NCBI GenBank assembly: GCA_001931875.2
Contig: MSJH02000799.1
Span: forward strand, 124,001 to 188,000
Length of the DNA stretch: 64,000 bases
Direction: 5' to 3'
From: Byssochlamys sp. IMV 00236
Lineage: Eukaryota; Ascomycota; Eurotiomycetes; Eurotiales; Thermoascaceae
Of the stretch, positions 11,405 through 24,256 are shown in pieces (position 1 is the first letter of the stretch; every line of letters begins with the position of its first letter). The translations under genes and the position numbers were made by a program. Under the pieces are notes generated by a model. It worked only from the letters and a program-made list of their open reading frames with translations. It was not told the DNA's origin and searched no databases.

Positions 11405-12716
11405 TCACTGCGTCGGGCAATCCGGGGGAAGTTGTCCATCGCCTCCGGTGCCCTTAAGTTCCTCGGCCAAAGGATTTGCGATGAGATCCTCAGGCGGGCT
11501 GCCAGCTGCTTGCATCTGTTTGGAGGGAATCGTTAGCATTTCGTCTACAAGTCAAATCAATCTCCGGAAAATGGGGTTGCAGTACCTCCTGCATCCTGTC
11601 CCAGATATACGTCCTGCATTCGGGCTTATCATCGGAGTACCCCTCCTCGTCGAACTTGGCTACAATCTCTCTCACAACGCGCGCTTGTGTCCGGTACCGC
11701 GCCATATCCTCCGCCGGCACCTTATCCTTGTTCTCTTCAAGCCAAGGGCCGAACTTGCCGTCCAGTTCCTTGATCGGCTCGTACAGAAGATCTTTGTTGG
11801 ACAACTGCTGCATCATTCCAAGGAACATCTTGTTCAGATCCATATCATCACCACCACTACCTGCACCTGCTTCCAGCGCCTTCAGCAACTGAGAGACCAT
11901 ATCATCGTTAAGACCCTCCTCTGTAGCTTCAGCCGTGGCGCGGTCTCCGGACTCCTGCATCCGCTGCATCGTTCGTCGGATCGTATCCTGGAACGATTCT
12001 GGCTGGGCTGAAGAAGCTCCAGCAGCTCCTGCACTTGGCTCTGCCTCCGTCTTTGTAGCACCAGCAGGGCCATCTCTTTGCTTCTGGGCGGCTGGAGAGA
12101 CAGTCTCAGACAGGAGCTGCTTGAGAAAGTCTTCTGCCCCAATCCCACTCTCCTGTAGTTGCTTGGAAAGCTCATCAATCTCTTTATCAATCATACTTTC
12201 TTGCGCCTTCAAGTCTGGCGCGCCCTCTCCTATTGCAGCTGCTAGCCCTGCGTCGCCTGCGCCCTTACCGCCACCCATGAGACTGGCCATCATATCGGCC
12301 TCGAGCTGTTTTAGAAAAGCTTCCTCATCGAAACCGCCGGCTGCTGAAGCCGCACTGGCTTCTGGCTTACTAGGTTCCGAAACAGGAGCTTTCTCTGCAG
12401 TTGTCGACTTGGGCTTGTTGAAATCATCCAGGACCTCTGCAAGATAAGATCAGTCAGTCAGTCAGTGGCGCCAAACAAACATTTGAGGTAACGCTCGCAA
12501 GCGGAATAAGCTGCAGAATTCGCCCATACCATCTAATTCTCCCCAATCAGAATCATCTTCGTCGCCAGCATCAGCAGCTGCACTGGGCGCCGGATTCGAT
12601 GCGGTCTTCCCGGCAGTATCGGGAGCAGATGTCGAGGCAGACCGAGGCTCGGTATTCGCCTGTGTGGTGGCAGGGTCGGGCGCGCTGGCCGTCTCGACGG
12701 GCGTCTCTTTCTCCAT
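11405..12716 (-). CDS. pex19: Peroxin Pex19, peroxisomal membrane protein receptor
   Basis: Pex19 is the cytosolic chaperone and import receptor for peroxisomal membrane proteins; it docks on Pex3. Three exons, 12716..12530, 12436..11586 and 11515..11405, encode 382 aa. Visible features are an acidic N-terminal region (DEDDSDWGELD), FDEEAFLKQLEADMMASLMG, the helical C-terminal cargo domain (MFLGMMQQLSNKDLLYEPIK and KFDEEGYSDDKPECRTYIWD), and a terminal CPTQ. The last is a CaaX-type box, the family's farnesylation site. The donor gtactg of the second intron is weak, but the joined frame continues into MQAAGSPPEDLIANPLAEEL, a typical Pex19 ending. The start Met is the first in frame with the acidic domain. 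Confidence 0.93.
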
Positions 12717-13954
12717 TTCCCCAATAAGAAAGCTGAAATAGAAAAAAAAGACTGAAAGGGAGGGGAGGGGAGGGGGGGGAAGGAAGTTCTTGCGTTGCGC
12801 TTTTCTGCAGAATAATGCAACCGGTGTTTTGTCGAGTTGGGAAACGCCTTCACTCCGCATGAGGGGATTTACTTGGGTGGCCGCGGGGAAGAAGTGCTGT
12901 CACCGATCGCCGCGGTTGGTCGATCTAAACTCGGAGTAGCTTTGCCGCCTTTTACTCATACCGAATCTGGGAGCTGGTAAAGAGCTTTTATTTTTTCTTA
13001 TATCTGCGAGGGTTTTACGATCGGAATATACATATAGGTTAGCACTTTCAATAGTGCATCCATGAGATCAGGCCAGCACGGTTTACAGAATATCAAGTTG
13101 ACTCCTTATTTCTCAAGGTTTTTTCTATTATTTAGCTAGATGCACACACAGGCTCAGTCATTCTATCGAAATATGGGGTCCACCTCCCTTCTAAATCTAG
13201 AGTTAAGCAAGGAACTAGCATGGTCTGCTAGAGGTCCAATATAACTCTTCGCTTTTTAAATACACTCGATCCCCGTGGATTCGCCCACGTTGCTACCGTT
13301 ATGGCCAGACGCCATCTCACAACGCCGATGCATTCATCTTTATCTAATTTATCAGCCTCTCCTCAATCAGAAGGAAATCAGCCATTAGGGAGAGACGTAG
13401 TCATATCAACCAAAAAAAAAAAAGAAAAAAAGAAAGAAAAGAAAAAAAGAACCCCTGTAGTTGCGTGGAGCAGCCATACTTATAACCAATTCAACTGAAC
13501 AGCTGGATAGAGCAAAATATATGCGCAATATAGGTTTTCTTGATATAGATGAAGTAAATTGTGAGCAATAGGACGTTTCTAGCTCTCCCGAGGCCATTTT
13601 CGAAATCCAGGACCTAAAAACTAGTCGGCATTGGGCGGCTTACACGTAGACGACTGGATGAAGGAAAGTAGTATAACTGGACCGAAAAATTAAAAGGACA
13701 AGTTACTTTCAGTCAAGACGAACGAGCAGTCCAGTATCTATCTCATGAAAGAAGGAGATAAAGGAGATCCAATCCTTAAAATACAGAAGCGACCGATGTA
13801 CATACTTTGTCGAGTTCACCGGGTTACCGTTACCCTCCCATGGCTCACCTAGAGGCATAGGAGAAAATATCGACAATTGAAATGGGCTACCGGAAGCCCT
13901 AAGAGCGAGGATATATCAACGCAGATTGTCTGTATTCTCGGTGGTGTCTGGGGA
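12717..13954. other. Intergenic region upstream of PEX19
   Basis: Promoter side of PEX19 plus AT-rich DNA. Contains a purine/A-rich tract at 13411-13450. No supportable gene. Confidence 0.5.
13411..13450. repeat. A-rich low-complexity tract
   Basis: A/G-only tract of about 40 nt dominated by A runs. Low-complexity intergenic sequence. Confidence 0.8.
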
Positions 13955-14203
13955 TTATGCCCAATTTTTCCGTTGGGACATAACTAAGGGTTTCCCCGAT
14001 GCAAGTATATTCCCATAGCATGCGTTGCAGAGTAGGTTATCCCAGTTTCCATCAATGATAGTCACTAGCTTGGCTTTCTTATCTCGCTTGCAACGGGTAC
14101 ACTGAAAATTCGTGCTCTGGGAGAGTCGGTACTGTTGTAGTGAGCCACGTGGAGGATATGCTTTAACAATGTCGTCTGAAATAGGCATGGTTGAGGAATT
14201 CAA
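13955..14203 (-). CDS. Small CxxC-CxxC putative zinc-binding protein
   Basis: Single open frame of 82 aa with Cys at about 35, 38, 59 and 62: FQCTRCKRDKKAKL, then a 14-residue loop, then LLCNACYGNIL. Two CxxC knuckles with the second in a helix-like LCNACYG context suggest a treble-clef or GATA-like zinc site. The frame is embedded in AT-rich, gene-poor DNA, and no upstream exon could be assigned. It may be a stand-alone gene, the last exon of a longer gene, or a relic of one. The exact function is not recognised. Confidence 0.45.
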   Translation of the reverse strand: MNSSTMPISDDIVKAYPPRGSLQQYRLSQSTNFQCTRCKRDKKAKLVTIIDGNWDNLLCNACYGNILASGKPLVMSQRKNWA

Positions 14204-17091
14204 ATCAGTAAGCTCTCGATGCTTTTGGAAAATGTATCCGTTAAGTAATAATTAAGGCCACCGATAGATGGTAGTAAAAAGGCTAGGTTTCTATCCTCAG
14301 TGGGAGGAGTAGCTAAATATTAATACCTACACAAAGCTGACTACCTACTTACGCAATTACCCCGCTCTACCGACTATGCCGCGGTGATACCTAGAATCTA
14401 TATAAATGATATGATATATATGATATAATTTACTTGATAAATATACCTATTGGTCACTTGCACTATTACTGTTCATTATAGTAGACAGGCTCGTTCGTTA
14501 AGCAGCGAAGTAAATTGGCCTGTATCAACGAGTGATAAAAAACGATCGATAAGTTTTCAAATACACCCAATAAACGACAGGACCACGACAGAAAAGCTCT
14601 TGATGGATTATATCTATTTCCAGAAAGCGCAGATAAGACCCAAGTAAGAAAGCATTTACGTGGATATACGTATACGTCCCGAAGCCCAAGTCTTTACTTA
14701 AAAAAAAGGGATCTTTGATTTCGACATAGTTCGTGTCATTGCGGGTACGAAAGCAGCATATACTAACTATGTGACCTCACGATGGTATATCCACTGAAGA
14801 TATCGGCTAGATGGATTCTGAGAATGATATGTAACGTAGGTAAATTAAACCCTTACCAGGCTGAAGTTGCTTGCATAACGCTTGCATTTTCTTGCAATCT
14901 CGGATTATTTATCCTCACGGGTGGCACGTGCCTGCAGGGTTTAGTTACCTGTATGATGATGATAATAATAGAATTTTGGTCTCAGAAGGGGTTTGTAGTT
15001 CGATCTCCTTTCATTGTGGGTGTGAATCATTCTGATCTGCAGAGAAGAAGTGCATCAGGGTAGGGAGCATCACAACTCTACTCAAGACGGTCAATCTCAT
15101 TCACTAGCTTCGTATAGGAACTGGCAACGTTGTTCTAGAATTACCAGCAATAGATTGAATCGAAGCGCTAGTGCTCAGATCTGGTAATAACGATCATCGA
15201 TGCGTCCATCTGATATCCATGACCCAGGGACATACTCTACGAAGGTGGGCCCGATTGCACGTGGATGGCCAACGCGTCCGTGAGATCTATAAGTAGATCT
15301 CCACACGGACCTTTACTGATACTGTACGGAGTAGCAAGGATCAGGATTATCGAATCGACGAATAATCCCCGCGGCTTGAACGAGTCAGTCAACCCTGATG
15401 CCTGGTTTGCGCGATACCTTTTCGCGGGCCACTCTTTCTCGCCAAGTGTTCGGGATTGAGCGGTACGAGCATGACAATTGATTCGACAATGTCTTCTGGA
15501 TATCGAATCTCTCCACCACTTGAAGTCATACGGGAGAAAAGGGCTCAGCTCAGCATCTTGTAGAGGCCGAGAGGTTGAGCTCATCCTTGACGGAGGTCTC
15601 CGGCCCTCGACCACGGCCTAGGACTTGAAGGGAAAGTGCACACGACCGGCTTGGCGCCGATCTCATTTCGCCTGGCTTCACCTTCACGGTTTCACCCCTC
15701 TTCGGCTGAGGAGGAATTAAGAGGAGAGCCGTGAGGTGCATCAACGAAGGCTGGCCAGTGTGACTTTTGTCGTTGTGCCACTGTCGTATTCAAATATTCT
15801 TGCCTGCACGGGATTCGGGGTCTCGTGACTGTGAGTGACCTGCTGATGTTGCGCTTCTCCAATCCCAACGCGCCGCATTTTTTTCGCCATCTTGGGCGGT
15901 GGCTGCGAAAGCTTGTCCATTGAGGTCTCAACTTGAGGACTGCGCATGGGAGCAGGGCGGTATGCTCTGGGCCAGGCGAGGATGAAAACCATCGCAGAGA
16001 TCGATTTCAAGATCCATTGACTGCCTGGTCGAGGATTTGTCGACCTGCGACCTGCCAGACCGACAGTCATGGAATCATGGATGCATGGAATTTCTGTCTG
16101 GCCCGACCGCTATTTAAAGACATGGACTTTCAGACGAGACTGCAATGCATACGAGCGTCGACCTGCGATCTGACCGTCCGTATGATCCTGAATCAGACCA
16201 GGATGGTGAACTCTGTGCAGCCCGCGTCAGAGTGATGGCAGCGGTCGACGCTTGTGCTCCCGGTATCGGCCCTACCATCGACATGGATTGAAAGAAAGGA
16301 TATCCGGCGCTTGTCCCTCGCAGAGAAGAGCAAAAGACGGTTCCTAACGGCTGCTCCCATGTGTGTTGGTTCAACTTGGTTGTCCGCGTGTACTATAAGA
16401 GCACAGGTACCTGGCTAGGCACTGTCCTCGAGTTGATAGTCAGCGATCAGATACAGAGTAGTTATGTAGATAGATAGATAGACAGATGGCCAGGACCCCG
16501 TTTCTCTTCAGATCCAGATCTACCCGTACTAACTACTAGTTATACCGGCGCTTCTCCGCGGAGGACAGGGGACACTAACCAGTTCATAGTTAGTTAGTTA
16601 GTCGAGGATGACGAACAAAACGGCATCCCCTCGTGGCCACCCCACCACCAGTTGCTCGTCGTTCGTCGCAGCCAAGCGAGAAGAAAGAGATCTGCTCAGC
16701 GGTGGTTCGTTCAGTGGATCGTTCTCGAGCCGGACGCCCCCTCCTAGAAGCGCAGAAGAAGAAAAAAGGCCAGCTCACGGGCCGAGGCGAGCGTCTTAAG
16801 GCGCTGCCTGACCCGGAAAGACTTTTTTTCTCCCATCGCGTCGCTTTTTTCTTAGTAAATAATTTTACCTCACGTCTTCCCCTGTTTTCCTCCAGCTTTT
16901 TCTTATCGTCGGCTGTCACGCAATTTCTTTTATGTCACAGCTTGCCCTTCCTCGCTCTGCTACTCGCTCTCTCCAGCTGCTCTCGTTCCTGGTGTCCGCA
17001 CAGCCGCGCGCTTTCTGCGTCTGAATCCTGAGACCCCGCGGTTATTGTTGATTCCCGCTCGTTCTCACTGGTTTGTCCTCGCGACGCTGCA
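14204..17091. other. Long intergenic region and bZIP gene leader
   Basis: About 2.9 kb. 14204-15100 is AT-rich and featureless. 15230-16400 is GC-richer with several overlapping frames on both strands (such as 15237-15614 minus and 15741-16070 minus) but no convincing family. 15276-15310 can fold into a hairpin. 16440-17091 has microsatellite runs (agatagatagatag near 16470, tagttagttagt near 16590) and pyrimidine-rich stretches consistent with the long 5' leader of the bZIP gene. That leader holds upstream ATGs (including a 132-codon frame at 16633-17031) that could affect translation if transcribed. Confidence 0.45.
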
Positions 17092-18572
17092 ATGGTCTCC
17101 ATGCTCGAGGCCAACGATTCCAGCATCAATAATGACTCGCCCATGGAGACGGTCGTGCCCAAGAGCGAGCCTCCGCGCGACGCTTCCGTCAGCTCGGCCG
17201 TCTCGACGCCCGAGGCAGAAGTAGAGACGCTGACCCAGGATGTTGTCCAGACGCAGAAGAGGAAAGGAGGCAGAAAACCTGTACGTAAGACGAATTGGTC
17301 TCCATCGATCGCCCCAGATGCAGCCCTACGGATGGGGCCCCAATAACTGACAGGAAGCTCTGTAGATCTATGCTACCTCGGAGGAGCGCAAGCAGCGCAA
17401 TAGACAGGCCCAGGCTGCCTTCCGCGAGCGGCGCACAGAGTACATCAAGCAGTTGGAGACGACCATTAAGCATAATGAGGAGACGCTCCAGTCTCTACAG
17501 CAGAGTCACCGTAGTGCAGCAGACGAATGTCTGATGTTGCGATATAAGAATTCGCTGCTGGAGAGAATTCTGCTGGAGAAAGGTAATCGACCGCTACCCT
17601 ACCGCCTCATGGCGACATTTTCTACGCCGGAGAGAGGGAGCTAACCAGTCATCTAGGTATTGATGTACAGGCAGAATTGCGTCTGAAGAGTGCTGCGCCG
17701 GGCATGGCGCCGGTCAAGCCCAACACGATGGTACCAAAACAGCCGGCGCCCCTGGATCGTACGGCAATTCACAGGAATTCCCTTACCAGGCAAAAGGCTG
17801 GAATTGTTCCCAAGCCGGACCTGCCAGGAATGTCCCAGCAGCACCGTGAAGGTGCTTACGGTGTGCAGTCACCTCAACTCCAGCCGACTCCCTCCTCTCA
17901 CGTCTCCTCGCCATCGACAGCCAGATCCCCCGGGTTTGGCTTGTCGGGCGCAATGTCTCCAACGAGCACCGAATTCCAGACACAGCAGCAGCAGCAGCAA
18001 CATGGCCGTCCACCGTTGCTCCCTCAGCAGCGAAGCTTTAATCAAGGCCCGTCATCGATGGGAATGGCCAATTCGGATTCCATGGAGCCCGCCACGTCGC
18101 AATCGATGATGTCCGGTGGTACAGCGCCAATCGCTTCCCGCATGTCATCGGCGTACTATCCGTCACCATTCCAAAAGCATTATGACCAACTAGGCAAGCT
18201 GTCCCGTCCCTTCCCTTGTTCTACCCCCATAGTGCTCTGTTCGTCCTAGGTTGATTCCTTTATACAGAGCAGGAGTACGACGCCCAAGCTGACCTGCTCG
18301 ACGACCACGACCAAGACGACACAGTGAACGCCGGTTCCTTCGTACCCGATTTCAACCAGCCTCCTGCCCCGAACGGCTCACGGCGATTAGGGATGCCGCC
18401 TCATTTCAACTCGCAGACCGGAGAAGTCGACCAGAACGCTTACGGTGGGAGCAATAATCCTCTCTTCGGACAATACGAACCGATGCTCGACACGGATCCG
18501 TTTGGTCTCAACGCAAGCATGCACTTCCAGACCCCGTACAGTTACGAGCAAAACCAACATCTCCGGCAATGA
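17092..18572 (+). CDS. bZIP transcription factor, Yap/Fcr3-like
   Basis: Sequence-specific DNA-binding regulator. Four exons, 17092..17280, 17366..17582, 17657..18193 and 18268..18572, encode 415 aa. The basic region at about residues 70-86 reads KQRNRQAQAAFRERR, matching the fungal AP-1-like NRxAQxAFRER signature. A leucine-zipper-like helix follows (EYIKQLETTIKHNEETLQSL ... MLRYKNSLLERILLEKGID). The remainder is Pro/Ser/Gln-rich with a short poly-Gln run and looks like an activation region. I see no paired cysteine-rich domains of the Yap1/Pap1 redox type and no HapX CCAAT-binding motif. A Fcr3-type fungal bZIP is the closest match from memory. Intron 3 starts with GC (ctag|gcaagc) and ends tacag, a GC-AG intron. 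Without it the frame stops early. Targets are unknown. Confidence 0.85.
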
Positions 18573-19395
18573 AAGTGGCCAAACAGGACGCTGCCACGAG
18601 ATGATCTTTACTTTCGCCTGTATACCATTTTTTACACTATTTTTTATTTTCAATTCCCTCTTGTTCCGGTGGCCACGTCATATTCCTGGGAGACGGAAAG
18701 ACAAAAGAAAAGTTCTATACCAACGCATTGCTGGGCGTTTAGGGTTGATACCATTTTGATGTTGTTTCTCAGCTGGAGAATCTCCAGGTAACGCTGTTTT
18801 TCCTCTTCTCTTCTCTTCTGGAGTTGTTCTTTTTTTCCGTAAACGATGGCTTCTCTCTCTCTCGTATGACATACATGATGATGGACGTGTACATACATAC
18901 TCTAGCAGTACCATAGCCATTGCGGGGATCAGAGTAAAGAAAACAGGAATAACAATACAATGAGATATTATTTTAAATTATTCTATATTATTATCTCTAT
19001 ACTGTATGATGCTGGAGTTCAGCAATGTAATAATATAATAATGATCATGATGATAATGATAACTAATGACAACCCCGCAGAAAGAATAATACCCTAAGCC
19101 CTAACCTGGCAGCGGCAAACCAACCGAAGGAATTATTCGCTTAGCACCGATTCCACCTTACTCCTTTGGCTTCCAGCTCCTCTGGCGGCCACAACCACAG
19201 AAGGTCTAACCTATCCAGCCCGCATCTCACCTTCACCAACCCCCCTTCCTACCACCTCCCATCCAACCACTCCCCACGAGGCTGAATTCCTATCTCTCCA
19301 GGGTTCTGCCTTGCTGACCTCCCCCGTTCAGCTCTTTCTCGAATTGTTGCGATAACAGACAGCCTTCCCAGGAAGGCATCATAAAGCCAGACGTC
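18573..19395. other. Intergenic region, bZIP / Stm1-like
   Basis: 3' flank of the bZIP gene, an AT-rich segment (18960-19075 with ATGATAATG-like units), then a C/T-rich promoter and leader for the Stm1-like gene. No gene is supported. Confidence 0.5.
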
Positions 19396-20706
19396 ATGAC
19401 GGACGTCCGGTCCAAGGTACGACAGCTCCTCGTCGACCCCCTTGTCACTGCTGCAAATTGAGTCGCATCCTGCTCGTCAATCGTCTCGTACTCAATGCTA
19501 ACGACCTATTCTTTGTGCAGAACCTCTACGAGCTTCTTGGTAATTCACCCAATTCCTCCCCGTTGCGTTGCCTTCCGTACTTCTACTCTGCGATATCCTC
19601 GTTATCACGATTACATCATCATCATATCTGACCTTTGTCGCTCTTGCGATGCTTTACAGGCAATGACCCTGAGCTCGACCCCGACAGACCCGCCGACCCT
19701 CCCACGCGGGCTATAGATAAGGCTGCTCCTCGTCATGGCAAGCGTGATGCCCCCAAGGAGGCTCCCAGCGCCCCTCGCGGCGGGGCTCCTCGCAACAACC
19801 GTGGTGCTCAGTCCGGCAACGAAGGAGGTACGTGCTCGTCCCGTCCCCACGAGACTCCAATATCTCTATATGAAAAGATGCTTCTTGCGCCATTCCGCCA
19901 ATGGTCCTCTATTGTGACGTCGCTGACATCTGAATTTCTCCAGCTTTCCGTGACCGTGAGGCCGGTAGCTACAACAACCGCAGCAGGCCCGTAGACGAGC
20001 ACAAGGAGGCTCAGCGCCGTGCATTCCGTGCTCGCGACGACCGCGGTGAGCGTGTGCGCAACGACCGTCACCCCCGCAGCGGTCACGGGTAAGGGATTCC
20101 TCGTCGTCGAGTCGCATTTTGCAGGAATACTAATGAGGGTACAGTGACACCCACAAGAAGATCGACCAGGGCTGGGGTGCCACCAGTGGCGAGAAGGAAT
20201 GGACCGATGAGAAGGCCGGTGAGGCCGTCGCCCAGGCTGACGAGAACGAGCCTCAGACCCCCGCTGAGGAGGAGCCCAGCGACAAGAACAAGTCCTATGC
20301 TGCTTACCTCGCCGAACTGGCTGAGAAGAAGAACCAGGAGCTTGGTGTCAAGGAGGCCCGTGCCCCTAACGAGGGTACCAAGGTCGACCCCAAGTGGGCT
20401 CAGGCCAAGCCGCTGAAGCGCGATGAGGAGGAGGATGCTTACATCAAGGGCACCAAGGAGGAAAAGAGCAAGCGTGAGAAGCAGCGCAAGGAGAAGAACC
20501 TCCTTGAGGTTGACATGCGCTTCGTCGAGGCTCCCCGCGGCCGTGGTGATGGACCCCGTGGCCGTGGCCGTGGCGGTCGTGGACGTGGTGGCCGTGGTGA
20601 CGGTCCCCGTTCTGGCGGTCGTGGTGACGGCCCTCGTACTGGTGGTCGTGGTGGTAACAACGGCCCTACCGTCGACGAGAAGAACTTCCCCAGTCTCGGC
20701 GCATAA
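19396..20706 (+). CDS. Stm1-like ribosome/mRNA-binding RGG protein
   Basis: Member of the Stm1 / HABP4-SERBP1 group, proteins that clamp on ribosomes and bind nucleic acid, linked to ribosome preservation during stress. Five exons, 19396..19416, 19521..19539, 19660..19827, 19944..20088 and 20145..20706, encode 304 aa. The first two exons are only 21 and 19 nt and give MTDVRSKNLYELLGNDPELD, the N-terminal Stm1 start. The middle has FRDREAGSYNNRSRP and DKNKSYAAYLAELAEKK, as in HABP4-type domains. The C-terminus is an RGG box (about residues 248-292) ending KNFPSLGA. The codons of the RGG box create long antisense frames that are shadows. Very regular GGTCGTGGTG-type repeats encode the RGG box. 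Confidence 0.87.
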
Positions 20707-21543
20707 GCTACTGGCTAGATGTGGTATCCGTTTTCTAGTCAAACAAGCGACGATGAACAACGGACCGCTCTTTCCAAGTCGTGGCTAGCCAGACTCAAAC
20801 TGAAGTCCGACCTAATAAATAATGGCGGACCCTCTTTTATTGTCTGCTCTTTACTCGATGAGGTTGAAAGGCATCGACAGGAGTTTTGACACCTAAAACC
20901 CAGCTTTGTTATGTGAAATCAAGTGAACCTGACGCTTTTTTTGTCTCTATTTCCATTTCCCCGTTATCTCTTCTTACGTCATCTTGAAAAGTATCTTGAA
21001 GGACGCAAGCTCCCGGCAGGCGTCCAGCTACGGTAATGTTTGCTCTTTCAGGGTCTGTAGAATAGGCGGGCTGCGGCAGCAGACAAATGGAAATTTGATT
21101 ACAAAACTCTGTCTAGTGACTACTACTACTAATAGTAGTAGTAGTAGGCTTAAGCGTTGTGTTTCCCTATTGGCAGTGGTACAAAATAACCGTTAGCCAG
21201 CGTATATCTTGTGTTCTCCAAGTAAGTATATACTGTAATATTCGGGAGGACCTGTGAATCCGGTTAGCCTTGCCGCTTGTGGTACTGTATGGTCGCCCGA
21301 TACGCCGTCGCAACCTCCAAGTATATAAGACCTGATAATGTTTTTGTTCCTTTGCACTACATATTTAGGAGAACTGTGGCTTCCGTCCCCTCTTCCTATG
21401 GCTCGAAAAGTCTCCCTTCAAGGTGCAATGGAGGAAAGCTCAATTATCTTAAAAGTTTTCTGATCGAATCAAGGGATGACTCTTGTTTGTAGCCTCGTAA
21501 ATGTTCCTCTTCCGTATCTCAACAGACAGAAATTACGGACTAC
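20707..21543. other. Convergent 3' region, Stm1-like / kinase pseudogene
   Basis: 3' flanks of two convergent loci. Includes a near-perfect palindrome of CTA/TAG units at 21120-21144. No gene is supported. Confidence 0.5.
21120..21144. repeat. Palindrome of CTA/TAG triplets
   Basis: Arms CTACTACTACTA (21120-21131) and TAGTAGTAGTAG (21133-21144) are perfect reverse complements around one base, so a tight hairpin or cruciform is possible. Confidence 0.85.
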
Positions 21544-22962
<1,419 letters not shown>

Positions 22963-23280
22963 TTAATTCGAATGGAGCATGTATATACTCAAGGCGATTA
23001 TTTTTGGATGCTTGTAGGATGGGCAAAAGTTGAAGTCTCCCTAGGTACTTTGGAATTACATAGGGTAAGTTAGGTACCTACCTAGAGAAAGGATTCAGTG
23101 CTCTCCCCAGATGATACGCCCTGCGGGCGTCCGAGTAATTAACGATTCCAAAACGAGAAACCCGTCCCCCTATTACTTTTCAGCTCCGTAAATAGTACAA
23201 GTAGATGCATATCGCATAGGCGCCTTCACTGAACGTGGTGCTGAAGCTGCAGGATTCCAATCGGGACGAAGATCTGTTAG

Positions 23281-23308
23281 CTCACCCACTTCTGCCGTCG
23301 TGGGTGAG
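23281..23308. repeat. Inverted repeat / hairpin
   Basis: Perfect 9-bp arms CTCACCCAC and GTGGGTGAG around a 10-nt loop. Further out, AAGATCT near 23269 is mirrored by AGATCTT near 23332 with unequal spacers. Confidence 0.85.
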
Positions 23309-23827
23309 CCCTGGCGTAGCTTAGATCTTTACTCTTCTACCAACGATTAACTAATGAGGTAAATATATTCAAATTCAAACGTTAATGCCACTGACACCGA
23401 CAAGTTTCTCAGTCTTATTAATCAACGCTTCTGGTCAATCAATATTTTTTATCGTCTTTCCTATATCTAAAACCTTACTATTGTTAAACATAATAACTAA
23501 CATATTGATTTCGCTATTCACTGCTATTGAATATTATATTATATTCAACTACCCTATTTACATCTCCATTCAATATCCCCTGAATAGACGAACTACCTCT
23601 ATTCAATATTTTCAAATATAAAAACCCAATATTCCCAATATATCCTCCTTTAACGAACAAAAATAAAAACAAAACAAGAACATCATCCGAACAAACTGAA
23701 CATATTTAATCCTAAGCTCGCTCGCGCTGAAAGCTATATCTATCTATCCATCTATCCATCTACCTACCTCATCATAGAACCATACTACCATATACATCCC
23801 GGAGTGAGTTCTCAAAGACTATAAAAA

Positions 23828-23849
23828 CCAACCAACCAACCAACCAACC
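23828..23849. repeat. CCAA tetranucleotide microsatellite
   Basis: About five and a half CCAA units in the presumed 5' UTR just before the ATG at 23854. Confidence 0.9.
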
Positions 23850-23853
23850 GAGC

Positions 23854-24256
23854 ATGTCTTCCGGTCCTGTCTTCATGAATCAAGGTATATATGTATTATC
23901 TTTCATGGCGCCCAACCCCAACACCTCTAAATCCCCAGGAAACATACATATATATATATATGAACATGAAGAACAGATAAGACTAACGACCTACAGAAAA
24001 CACCCGCACCGATATCGTGCTCCTCCCCGAGACGGTTTTGGCCTATAATACTCGCTACTGCGAGGGATTACTCCGGGGAGGGGTCATTTTCCCGGGTGTG
24101 ATATATGTTCGGCGGCCTCCGAGCGCGGAGGAGGTGAGGGTCCGAAGGGCCCTTAAGAAAAAGGGAATTGGGGAGGGGAAAGGACAGGGAGACATTGCGG
24201 TGGAGGTACTTGTGTGGATGTTTGAGAAGATGGTATTGGAAGAAGGCGATGAATAA
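23854..24256 (+). CDS. Small protein of unknown function
   Basis: Two exons, 23854..23884 and 23997..24256, joined by an intron with donor gtatat, branch CTAAC and acceptor ctacag, give 96 aa. The product starts MSSGPVFMNQENTRTDIVLL and contains RYCEGLLRGGVIFPGVIYVR, a basic stretch (RVRRALKKKG) and an acidic amphipathic end (VEVLVWMFEKMVLEEGDE). No signal peptide or known motif is seen. Good splice signals and even composition argue it is real. Function not recognised. Confidence 0.55.

Noticed and set aside
15237..15614. 125-codon minus-strand frame
   Set aside because: Part (FVDSIILILATPYSISKGPC) looks protein-like, but neighbouring frames could not be joined into a gene and no family was recognised.
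16633..17031. 132-codon plus-strand frame before the bZIP gene
   Set aside because: It lies in probable 5' leader. Composition is low-complexity Ser/Leu/Lys from pyrimidine tracts. Noted only as a possible uORF.
20083..20760. 225-codon minus-strand frame
   Set aside because: It is antisense to the RGG-box exon of the Stm1-like gene. Its Thr/Ala/Val/Leu-rich content is the reverse reading of GC-rich RGG codons.
23385..23621. 78-codon hydrophobic frame in AT-rich DNA
   Set aside because: Hydrophobic content follows from AT richness (Ile/Phe/Leu/Tyr codons). No splice sites or family.
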